The notes under the pieces: model-generated | The model's database searches: none | Told to the model about the DNA's origin: nothing | What the model saw: only the letters and a program-made list of their open reading frames with translations | Shown: piece by piece, positions 20,318 through 28,800 of the stretch | Numbering within the stretch: the stretch's first letter is position 1 | How the letters are laid out: each line of letters opens with the position of its first letter | Made by a program: the position numbers and the translations under genes | Source of the DNA: an uncultured Alphaproteobacteria bacterium | GTDB lineage: Bacteria > Pseudomonadota > Alphaproteobacteria > Puniceispirillales > UBA1172 | Assembly (NCBI GenBank): GCA_958431225.1 | Contig: OY288107.1 | Span: forward strand, 1,701,501 to 1,765,500 | DNA: 64,000 nt | Reading direction: 5' to 3'

Positions 20318-21067
20318 ATGGATTTGAATTGTGATATGGGGGAAAGTTTCGGGCTTTATCGTTTTGGCGATGATGCGGCGATTATGCCCCACATCAACCA
20401 AGCCAATGTAGCCTGCGGGTTTCACGCATCAGACCCGAATCATATGCGCGCCACGGTTGGGCTGGCGAAACAATATGGGGTGCGGGTCGGGGCGCATGTG
20501 TCGCTCCCGGATCTAGCAGGATTTGGACGCCGCGAGATGCGCATTGAACGCGAGGAAATGCGCGACATTATCCTTTATCAAATCGGCGCGCTATCGGCGT
20601 TTTTGAAAGCTGCGGCGATGCCCTTGGCGCATATTAAACCCCATGGCGCGCTTTATGGTATGGCGGCGCGCGAGCGTCCTATTGCCGAAGCGATTGCCGA
20701 TGCGGCGGCGGTCTATGCGGTGCCGGTGATGGGGCTGGCGGGGACGTTGCATGAGGAAATCTATGAAGCGCGCGGGGTTGGATTTTTGGCGGAGTTTTTT
20801 GCCGACCTTGATTACAGCGATGAGGGCGCGCTCATCATCACCCGCGAACACGAACCGATTACCCCTAGCACTGCCGCCACCCGCGCCCTAGAAGCCGCAC
20901 AAGATAAAACCCTAACGAGCGTTAGCGGTAAAAAAATCCCCTTGCGTGCGGAAACAATCTGCATCCATTCGGACACCCCCGGCGCCGCCGCTAACGCCAA
21001 AGCCATCGCCGCCGCGCTAAGTGATATCAAGCCCGGGGGCGACCTCAAACCCACCAAAGCAAAATAA
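20318..21067 (+). CDS. pxpA: 5-oxoprolinase subunit A (LamB/YcsF family)
   Basis: The 249-aa protein has the N-terminal family signature DLNCDMGESFG and the motif NVACGFHASDP; length is normal. PxpA works with PxpB and PxpC in ATP-dependent opening of 5-oxoproline to glutamate (established for the PxpABC family). An AGGGAGG ribosome site precedes the ATG. It starts the metabolic half of the operon, 15 bp after the permease. The biotin carrier and biotin carboxylase genes sit between pxpA and pxpB. Confidence 0.92.
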   Translation: MDLNCDMGESFGLYRFGDDAAIMPHINQANVACGFHASDPNHMRATVGLAKQYGVRVGAHVSLPDLAGFGRREMRIEREEMRDIILYQIGALSAFLKAAAMPLAHIKPHGALYGMAARERPIAEAIADAAAVYAVPVMGLAGTLHEEIYEARGVGFLAEFFADLDYSDEGALIITREHEPITPSTAATRALEAAQDKTLTSVSGKKIPLRAETICIHSDTPGAAANAKAIAAALSDIKPGGDLKPTKAK

Positions 21068-21082
21068 CCAAAGGAGCAAATC

Positions 21083-21322
21083 ATGGCACATGCAATCAAA
21101 TCCCCCATTCCCGGCATTTTCTATCGCCGCCCATCCCCCGATGACCCGGTGTTTGTTGAAGCGGGCGATGCCGTCAAGGAAGGCGATGTCATCGGGCTGA
21201 TTGAAGTGATGAAAACGTTTCACGAAATCAAAGCCGACAAAGCGGGTGTAGTCGCTAGCTTTGCCGTGGAAAACGAAGAAGCCGTTAGTGTCGGACAGGT
21301 ATTATTGACGTTGGAGGAATGA
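21083..21322 (+). CDS. Biotin carboxyl carrier protein (short, standalone)
   Basis: The 79-aa protein consists of a biotinyl domain only. The biotin acceptor is Lys44 in EVMKT, where the common motif is AMKM. The long N-terminal linker of AccB is absent. It overlaps the biotin carboxylase by 4 bp and so is its likely partner. Such small carrier genes occur with pxpABC clusters in other bacteria. A role in a carboxylation linked to 5-oxoproline metabolism is inferred. It is too small to be the main acetyl-CoA carboxylase carrier. Confidence 0.88.
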   Translation: MAHAIKSPIPGIFYRRPSPDDPVFVEAGDAVKEGDVIGLIEVMKTFHEIKADKAGVVASFAVENEEAVSVGQVLLTLEE

Positions 21323-22707
21323 TGATAAAAAAACTTCTCATTGCCAATCGCGGCGAGATTGCCGTGCGTATTATCCGCGCCGCCAAAAGCCTTGGCATCG
21401 CCACGTTGCAGGTCTATTCAAGTGCGGATAAGGATATGCTGGCGGTGCGCCTTGCCGATGAAGCGGTGGAAATCGGCGCACCCCCGGCGGCGCAATCCTA
21501 TCTCAATGCCGATGCCTTGATTGGTGCGGCACGGGATAAAGGCGCGGATGCGATTCATCCGGGCTATGGGTTTTTGGCAGAAAACGCCGATTTTGCCGAT
21601 AAGGTCGCCGAGGCAGGGCTGATTTTTATCGGTCCCGACGGCGATACCATCCGTCTCATGGGCGATAAAGCGGCGGCACGGCAAGCGGCGGAGCGGGCGG
21701 GCGTGCCAACCGTGCCCGGCTCATCGGGGGTCATCACCCCTCAAGAAGGCGCGGTGCTGGCGGCAGAAATTGGCTATCCGCTGATGATAAAAGCGGCGGC
21801 AGGGGGCGGTGGGCGCGGCATTCGCGTGGCAAATGATGCTGAGGAATTTGCCAAATTTGCCCCGCAAGCCGCCACCGAAGCCCGCACCGCTTTTGGTGAT
21901 GGCGGGATTTATGTGGAAAAACTCATCGCCAATCCGCGCCATATTGAAGTGCAGATTCTAGGCGATGGCGAGGAGGCGGTGCATTGTTGGGAGCGCGAAT
22001 GTTCGTTGCAAAGACGGCGACAGAAAGTCTGGGAAGAAGCCCCTTCACCGGCTCTTGATGAGGCGGCGCGGGCAAAGTTATGCGCCTCTGCCACGGCGCT
22101 GGCAAAATCCGTCAAATATAAAGGCGCCGGGACGATTGAATATCTTTATGATGAAGCGGAATCGGCGTTTTATTTCATTGAAATGAACACGCGCATTCAG
22201 GTGGAACATCCGGTGACCGAAATGATTACCGGGATTGATTTGGTGGCAGAGATGATAAGCATCGCAGGCGGGGCAGGGCTATCCATGCGCCAAGACGATA
22301 TCACGCGAGCAGGACACGCCATTGAAGTGCGCCTCAACGCCGAAGACCCGAGCAATCATTTCATCCCCTTTCCCGGCGTGGTTAGCGGGTTGTCGCTACC
22401 CCAAGGCGACGGCATCCGCTTTGACCATGGGCTCTATGAAGGCTACGCGGTGCCGCCTTTTTACGATTCGCTTTTGGGGAAATTGATTGTGCATGGCGCT
22501 GACCGCAAGGCTGCTTTGGATAGATTAGAGCGCGCTTTAGGGGGGCTGAAAATTGAAGGCTTGCCCACCACCGCCCCGCTTTTTCTCGCGCTCTTGGAAT
22601 CGCCTGAAATCCAAGCCAACGCCGTGCATACGAATTGGCTAGAAGCTTGGCTCAACACCCATCCCGTATCACCATCACCATCATCAAGGAAGGAGCAAAT
22701 ATCATGA
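21319..22707 (+). CDS. Biotin carboxylase (AccC-like, pxp-linked paralogue)
   Basis: This 462-aa protein has the full biotin carboxylase fold: N-terminal domain LLIANRGEIAVRIIRA, ATP-grasp Gly loop GGGGRGI, the ERECSLQRR strand, and the catalytic stretch EMNTRIQVEHPVTE. It carboxylates the biotin on the neighbouring carrier protein using ATP and bicarbonate. The start overlaps the carrier stop (ATGA); a second ATG lies one codon later. No carboxyltransferase gene is present unless PxpB/PxpC fill that role. PxpC relatives carry the name 'biotin-dependent carboxylase uncharacterised domain'. Confidence 0.9.
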   Translation: MMIKKLLIANRGEIAVRIIRAAKSLGIATLQVYSSADKDMLAVRLADEAVEIGAPPAAQSYLNADALIGAARDKGADAIHPGYGFLAENADFADKVAEAGLIFIGPDGDTIRLMGDKAAARQAAERAGVPTVPGSSGVITPQEGAVLAAEIGYPLMIKAAAGGGGRGIRVANDAEEFAKFAPQAATEARTAFGDGGIYVEKLIANPRHIEVQILGDGEEAVHCWERECSLQRRRQKVWEEAPSPALDEAARAKLCASATALAKSVKYKGAGTIEYLYDEAESAFYFIEMNTRIQVEHPVTEMITGIDLVAEMISIAGGAGLSMRQDDITRAGHAIEVRLNAEDPSNHFIPFPGVVSGLSLPQGDGIRFDHGLYEGYAVPPFYDSLLGKLIVHGADRKAALDRLERALGGLKIEGLPTTAPLFLALLESPEIQANAVHTNWLEAWLNTHPVSPSPSSRKEQIS

Positions 22708-23579
22708 GTTGCAGATACACATTCGGCGGCGATGAACATTTATTCGTTGAAGTTGACGAAGCCATGTCGCTTGAAGCGTTTTTCATTTCGCTCGCCGTCA
22801 CCAATGCCATCCGCGAAGCATCCATTGAAGGGGTGACGGAAATCTGTCCGGCTAATGCGTCGTTTCAGATTAAATTCAACCCCGATATCATCCACCCCGA
22901 TAAACTCCTCGCCATCGTCAAGGAGGCGGAAGCGGCGGCACAGCAAACCGAGGCGAAACTCAATACGCGCATTGTTGAAATCCCCGTCTATTACCAAGAC
23001 CCTTGGACGCATGAAACCCTGATGCGTTTCCGCGAACGCCACCAAGACCCCGATGCCACCGATATAGAATACGCCGCGCGCATCAATGGCTATAAGGATG
23101 TTGAGGCATTTATTGAAGCCCATTCGGGTGCGCCGTGGTTTGTTTCTATGGTCGGGTTCGTGTCGGGCTTGCCGTTTCTTTATCAAATGGCACCCCACGC
23201 GCGCCAGATTGAAGTGCCAAAATATCTGCGCCCGCGCACGGATACGCCTAGATTGACCGTGGGTTATGGGGGGTGTTTTTCGTGCATTTATTCGGTGCGG
23301 GGTGCCGGCGGTTATCAGATGTTTGGCATCACGCCAATGCCGATTTATGACCCGCGCCAAGCGGTCAGTTATCTCAAAGATTTCATGGTGTTCTTCCGCC
23401 CGGGCGATATCGTTAAATGGAAACCGATTTCGCGTGAAGAATATGATGCGATTCTAAAAGACGTGGAAGCCAATCGCTTTGCCCCGAAGCAACGCGATGT
23501 GGTTTTTGATCTCGCCGCCTATTCCGCCGATATTGACGGCACCAACGCTAAACTGATGGAGGCTCTCTATGCCGATTAA
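22704..23579 (+). CDS. pxpB: 5-oxoprolinase subunit B (KipI/allophanate hydrolase subunit 1 family)
   Basis: I start this at 22704 rather than the earlier in-frame ATG at 22635. It has AAGGAAGGAG just upstream, overlaps the carboxylase stop by 4 bp, and gives a normal N-terminus (MSCRYTFGGDEHLFVEV). The 291-aa protein carries the family segment WFVSMVGFVSGLPFLYQM and the glycine-rich VGYGGCFSCIYSVRGAGG. The family is a cyclophilin-like subunit that pairs with PxpC. It overlaps pxpC by 11 bp. Confidence 0.9.
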   Translation: MSCRYTFGGDEHLFVEVDEAMSLEAFFISLAVTNAIREASIEGVTEICPANASFQIKFNPDIIHPDKLLAIVKEAEAAAQQTEAKLNTRIVEIPVYYQDPWTHETLMRFRERHQDPDATDIEYAARINGYKDVEAFIEAHSGAPWFVSMVGFVSGLPFLYQMAPHARQIEVPKYLRPRTDTPRLTVGYGGCFSCIYSVRGAGGYQMFGITPMPIYDPRQAVSYLKDFMVFFRPGDIVKWKPISREEYDAILKDVEANRFAPKQRDVVFDLAAYSADIDGTNAKLMEALYAD

Positions 23580-24564
23580 AGTGATTACTTCAGGAATCTT
23601 AACAACGATTCAAGATTTAGGACGCCCGGGATATTATCATCTAGGCATCCCGATGGGCGGGGCGATGGACCGCTTTGCCATGCGCACCGCCAATATGCTA
23701 GTGGGCAATCCCGAGGACGCCGCCGGTTTGGAGGCAGTGTTTATGGGACCCGAATTGGAATTCACCGAGGACGCCACGATTGCCGTGTGCGGGGCTGACT
23801 TGCCGCCAAAAATCAACGATAAAGAAATGCCGGTTTGGACGGCGCTTAGTGTTAAGGCGGGGGATGTGCTGAGTTTTGATTTATTGCGAAAAGGCGCAAG
23901 GGCGTATATCGCTATTTCAGGAGGCATTGATACACCCCCCGATTTAGGCAGCCGTTCCACCTATGCGATTGGTGCGCTCGGGGGTGTTGATGGGCGTGCT
24001 ATTGCGCCGGGCGATATGCTCCCCCTAGGTAAAACTAAAAGGGGCAAAACCAAAAAGCACGGCACCGGCAGAGCTGGCAAAACCGCCCCGGAAAATCTGC
24101 GCCGCTTGCCCGATGCCACCCCACAACTACGCATGTTGCCGGGATTATATTGGCACCGCATCACCGCAGATTCGCAACAAGCATTTTTCAAAGACACATG
24201 GAAAGTCGCCGGCGAGGCAGACCGCATGGGCTACCGCTTTCAAGGAGGCAGTGCGATGGAATTTATCCCGCGCGAACAACCCTTTGGTGCCGGTTCTGAT
24301 GCGTCAAACATCACCGATGCCTGCTATCCTTATGGCTCGGTGCAAGTGCCAAGCGGCACCGAACCCATTATCTTACACCGCGATGCGGTTTCGGGTGGCG
24401 GCTATTTCATGATTGGCACGATTATTTCCGCCGATATGGATTTCATCGGACAATTACAACCGGGCACCGATATGCAGTTTAAGGAAGTGGATATGGAAAC
24501 CGCACTAAAGGCAAGAGCCGAACGCAACCAAACCCTAACCGCCATGCGCGCGGCGTTGGCGTAA
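23569..24564 (+). CDS. pxpC: 5-oxoprolinase subunit C (KipA/allophanate hydrolase subunit 2 family)
   Basis: The 331-aa protein opens with the family pattern TTIQDLGRPGYYHLGIPMGG and MDRFAMRTANMLVGN. Length fits the family. It is the partner of PxpB, with which it overlaps by 11 bp, and is the last enzyme gene before bioY. A basic insert near residues 147-166 (rich in Lys and Gly) is longer than I would expect but causes no frame problem. Confidence 0.9.
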   Translation: MPIKVITSGILTTIQDLGRPGYYHLGIPMGGAMDRFAMRTANMLVGNPEDAAGLEAVFMGPELEFTEDATIAVCGADLPPKINDKEMPVWTALSVKAGDVLSFDLLRKGARAYIAISGGIDTPPDLGSRSTYAIGALGGVDGRAIAPGDMLPLGKTKRGKTKKHGTGRAGKTAPENLRRLPDATPQLRMLPGLYWHRITADSQQAFFKDTWKVAGEADRMGYRFQGGSAMEFIPREQPFGAGSDASNITDACYPYGSVQVPSGTEPIILHRDAVSGGGYFMIGTIISADMDFIGQLQPGTDMQFKEVDMETALKARAERNQTLTAMRAALA

Positions 24565-24584
24565 CTTTAAAAAGGAGAATAAAC

Positions 24585-25157
24585 ATGACAAACGCAACCA
24601 CCACTAACACCACCACACTAATCCGCCCCGAAGGATGGGCACAAAACCTAGCGCTAGTTTTCGCAGCCACGCTGTTATTAACCCTGTCGGCAAAAATCAG
24701 CGTGCCATTTTACCCGGTGCCAATGACCATGCAGAGTTTCGTAGTAGTATTCCTAGGCTTCGCCATGGGACCACGTTTAGGAGGCTTAGCGGTGCTAGCA
24801 TATTTAGCAGAAGGCGCAGTAGGGCTACCCGTATTTTCAGGAACCCCCGCAAAAGGCATAGGGCTAAGCTATATGCTAGGGACAACAGGAGGCTATCTGA
24901 TAGGCTTCTTGTGCGCCGTGTTAGTAACGGGATATTTAGCAAACCGCCATTGGGGGCGGTCATATCTGCTAACAGCACTAGCAGGGTTCATAGGTCTAGC
25001 GGCAATTTTCGCCCCGGGCTTGTTATGGCTAGGGGCAGTAGCAGGATGGGATAAACCCATTCTAGCATGGGGTCTATGGCCATTCCTGCCGGGAGAGGCA
25101 CTAAAACTAGCACTCCTAGTATGCATAGTGCCATTAGCATGGCGCGCGCGGGGGTAG
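24585..25157 (+). CDS. bioY: Biotin transporter S-component BioY
   Basis: This is a 190-aa hydrophobic protein with about six membrane segments and BioY landmarks (SVPFYPVPMTMQ, then LAYLAEGAVGLPVFS). BioY binds biotin in the inner membrane and works alone or with an ECF energising module. No EcfA/EcfT is in the window. It lies 20 bp after pxpC with a GGAG site, so it probably supplies biotin for the carrier protein of this operon. Codon use is odd: A-ending codons (CTA, GCA, GTA, ATA, GGA) dominate, unlike the upstream genes. Confidence 0.9.
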   Translation: MTNATTTNTTTLIRPEGWAQNLALVFAATLLLTLSAKISVPFYPVPMTMQSFVVVFLGFAMGPRLGGLAVLAYLAEGAVGLPVFSGTPAKGIGLSYMLGTTGGYLIGFLCAVLVTGYLANRHWGRSYLLTALAGFIGLAAIFAPGLLWLGAVAGWDKPILAWGLWPFLPGEALKLALLVCIVPLAWRARG

Positions 25158-25311
25158 GGGGGAATAGATATGGGGGGTGTATGGCTGGTGTATGTGCAGG
25201 GCGTGTTTGTGCCGAGCCTGCAAGCAACCTCACTGCTTTTCGGTTTTTTATTAATTTAGTCTGGCTGATAGTAAAGTAGTAACCAATAAACGACGTTAAG
25301 GGAGGCACATC

Positions 25312-25581
25312 ATGACAACACCACTCGCTGGAACAGGACCCGTAGCAGAAAATGCTGTAGGGGCAGATGATACAGGAAACGCCAACACAGGAAATACCGT
25401 TGGGCTACGGGAGGTAAAGGGGGATATCAAAGCACCGGGACTTAATAGCACTAGTGATAGCACTGATGATGACAACACCGCCATCTATAAGGGCGATGCG
25501 CTCATCATGGTGCTAGAAGATTTTACCGATGAGCTAGAACTTGATATGTTTGACCTTGTTGCCGTGGCTGACATTGTTTAG
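25312..25581 (+). CDS. Short relic of a cadherin/RTX secreted protein (89 aa)
   Basis: A good ribosome site (GGGAGG) precedes the ATG. The N-terminus (GTGPVAENAVGADDTG) matches the module start of the giant gene. The C-terminus (NTAIYKGDALIMVLEDFT, ending with an MFDLV-type strand) matches the end of the RTX adhesin that follows (RGDDILLMVLEDFT). All middle modules and RTX repeats are missing. It looks like an internal-deletion derivative that kept the head and the presumed C-terminal secretion tail. It may be expressed as a small protein or be a pseudogene. Confidence 0.6.
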   Translation: MTTPLAGTGPVAENAVGADDTGNANTGNTVGLREVKGDIKAPGLNSTSDSTDDDNTAIYKGDALIMVLEDFTDELELDMFDLVAVADIV

Positions 25582-25883
25582 CTAAGGAAGAACAGCAGAT
25601 GCTAATAGAGCATGGTCAGTGGATGCCGGGACAGTTCTGATTTATCACACCCCAGCCCTATCTATAAATCCAATAAATAATCACTCCGCACTTGTTGTGG
25701 ATACCGCGCCCGAATTGGGGTGCAGTGTGGCAGAATATCTGAGATAGCTGCGTTAAAATTTCGCTCCACTATCAGTATAAGTGATGATGCTTAAACATGA
25801 TACGAATCTGCATTGACGCTTTATTCCCTTTAACGCAAAACTCATCCTTCGTTAGCAAGACAACAATCTGAAAGGGGAATCTT
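25582..25883. other. Intergenic region with a possible out-of-frame coding remnant
   Basis: No start-to-stop gene is supported. In the +1 frame relative to the preceding 89-aa gene, bases 25586-25747 read through without a stop (for example SVDAGTVLIYHTPA, then VVDTAPELG) and end at TAG. This could be decayed adhesin tail sequence. The 3' part should hold the promoter of the next gene, whose ribosome site AAGGGG lies just before its ATG. Confidence 0.3.
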
Positions 25884-28800
25884 ATGTCTACAACAAATAC
25901 TATTACAGCTCCTGTTTTTGATCGGGATTCATATAATGTGACCATACCTTCGGTGGTTGGTGTTGGTCTTATTCTTACCACGCTTACCGCACGAAATGCG
26001 GATGCCAGCGATACTTTGACCTATTCTATTATTGATGGCAATGATGACGGGCTTTTTGGCATTGATGCGGTGACAGGTGCTATCACGGTTGCTGATGTTG
26101 GCGTGCGGTCTGAATTCACTAGATATACATTGACAGTGCAGGTGACGGATAGCGGTGGGCGCATTGATACGGCAGAACTTGTTCTCGCTAATCAAACCCT
26201 GCCCGGTCGTGGTAACGATAAAGGGCGTTCGTTGCACGCCGACTATGGCGAAATTGGTGAGATCGGTTATGCTTATGGTGGAAATGATAGTGTATTTGCT
26301 AGTGCAAGCTTCGGTGGCATCATGTATGGCGGTAGTGGCAATGATACGATGTATTCCCAAAATCCTTTCTATGTCTTTTATGGCGGTAGCGGGCTAGATC
26401 GCCTAACTGTTGCTGATGACTTTGTCAACAACGTTTTTTATGGCGGTAGAGATATAGATTACCTCTTGGGCGGGAGCGGCGCTGATTTTCTTGATGGCGG
26501 TGACGGCAGTGACGTTTTAGAAGGCCGTGGCGGTGCGGATATTTTCGTGCTGGATACGAATGATTCGGGTAGCGATGTGATCCGCTTTTTCAACCCGGGC
26601 GCGGGCGATAAAATTCGCATAGAAGTCACTGACCCGACGATTAGCACGCTTGAGGAACTTCTCGCCCATGCTGGTCTGCGTGTGGCAGTAGAACATGTTG
26701 ATACATTGAGTTTTGAATCGTTTCAGCCTGAGGCTTTAGCCCAAATTATCCATGTAAAATTTCCTTACACTAATAATGCTACGATATTGGATACTGCCAT
26801 CTATAAGGTGGTAGGTGAGGTGGATAGAATCAGTGGCGGCGATGATGAGATTGTTGTGGTGCTAAAGGATTTTGACGCTCCCCTAACCTATAGTATGTTT
26901 GATGTGGTGCTTTCTATCCTTGATTCCGAGGCCTATAGTGGGGCAGTTTCCGAAGATGCCGCCATTGATAGCGCAATCCTCAAAATAACTGCTGTCAATC
27001 CTAGTGCTACATTAAGCTATTCCATTATTAGCGGTAATGATGCTGGGCTTTTTACTATTGATGATACCGGGCAAATTACCCTCGCTAACATGTTGGATTA
27101 TGAAATCGCCCCCTATCATATCATGGCGGTTCAAGTCACTGATAGTGCCGGGCGTACGGATATGGCAGAGGTTGTTGTCAATGTTCTGAATGTGAACGAA
27201 CATGCTCCTATTTTCGGTGCGTATGCTTATGATGCGGAAATCATCGAAACTGCGGCAAAAGGTGCGGCGGTTTTGCAAGTGGTTGCGGCAGATGCCGATA
27301 GAAATGAGAGGCTAGATTATGCCATCATTAGCGGTGATGATGCCGGGCTTTTTGCTATTGATGACGCCGGACAGATCACGCTCGCTGATACATTGGATTA
27401 TGAAACTGCCACCAGCCACACCCTCACCGTGCAAGCGACGGATAGCGGCGGGCGCACGGATACGGCAGAAGTCATTATCACCGTTGCTAATGCGAATGAC
27501 GAATCTCCTATGTTTGGTGCGGCTATCTATAATGCGATAATCGCTGAAAATGCTGTGCGTGGCACGGTGCTTGTGCAAATTGACGCGAGTGATGCGGATG
27601 CAAATGATACCCTGACCTATGCCATCACTAGTGGCAATGATGACGGGCTATTTAGCATTAATGCTGATAGTAGGCAAATCACGCTCATTGGTGCGTTGGA
27701 TTATGAAACCGCGACCAGCTATACCCTCGGCGTTCAAGTGACGGATGGTGCGGGCAACACAGACACGGCAGAGGTTATTGTCACTGTTGCTGATGTCCAT
27801 GAAAACGCCCCCATTTTTGGCATGGATATTTATGAGACAGAAATCGCCGAAAGCGCCGCTAGAGGCACGGTGCTTGTGCAAATTGACGCGAGCGATGCGG
27901 ATATTGGCGATACGCTAAACTATGCCATCACTAGTGGCAATGATGACGGGCTATTTAGCATTAACACTGATAGTGGGCAAATCACGCTCATTGGCACATT
28001 GGATTATGAAACCGCGACCAGCCACACCCTCGGCGTTCAAGTGACCGATAGCGTCGGGCGCACGGACACGGCAGAGGTTGTTGTCACTGTTAATAATGTG
28101 AATGAGTATGCCCCTATTTTCGATGCGCCTGTCTATAATTGGGTAATTTCTGAAGATGTCCCGCCTGGCACGGTGCTTGTGCGTGTTGGTGCGACCGATG
28201 CGGATATTGGCGATGTGTTGCGCTATTCTATCACTAGCGGCAATGATGCCGGGCTATTTAGCATTCACGCCGATAGTGGGGACATCACGACTGATGGCAG
28301 GTTGGATTATGAAACCACGACCAGCCACACCCTAGGCATTCAAGTGACCGATAGTGTCGGTCAAACCGGCACGGCAAAGGTCGCTGTCAGTGTGCTTAAT
28401 GTAAATGAGTTCGCCCCGGTTTTCGGCATGGACATTTATGAGGCAGAAATTGTTGATGATGCCGTGCGCGGTACGTTGATTGTGCGCGTTGATGCGAGTG
28501 ATGCCGATGCGGACGAAACCCTAAACTATTCCATCACGGGCGGCAATGATGCGGGTCTATTTAGCATTAACGCCGATAATGGAGACATCACGCTTATTGG
28601 CGCATTGGATTATGAAACCGCGACCAGCCACACCCTAACCGTTCAAGTGACGGATAGCATAGCCCATGCGGATATAGCACAGGTCGTTATCAATGTCCTT
28701 AATGCCAATGCGTTTGCCCCGGTTTTCGGCATGGATACTTATGAAGCAGAAATCGCCGAAAATGCCGCGCGCGACACGCTGCTTGTGCGTGTTGGTGCCA

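Noticed and set aside
22635-22703. Upstream start for pxpB
   Set aside because: It would add 23 residues inside the carboxylase gene without a ribosome site; ATG 22704 has one and the usual 4-bp overlap.
22740-23360. 206-aa minus-strand frame
   Set aside because: It is the shadow of pxpB; no ribosome site and no recognisable protein.
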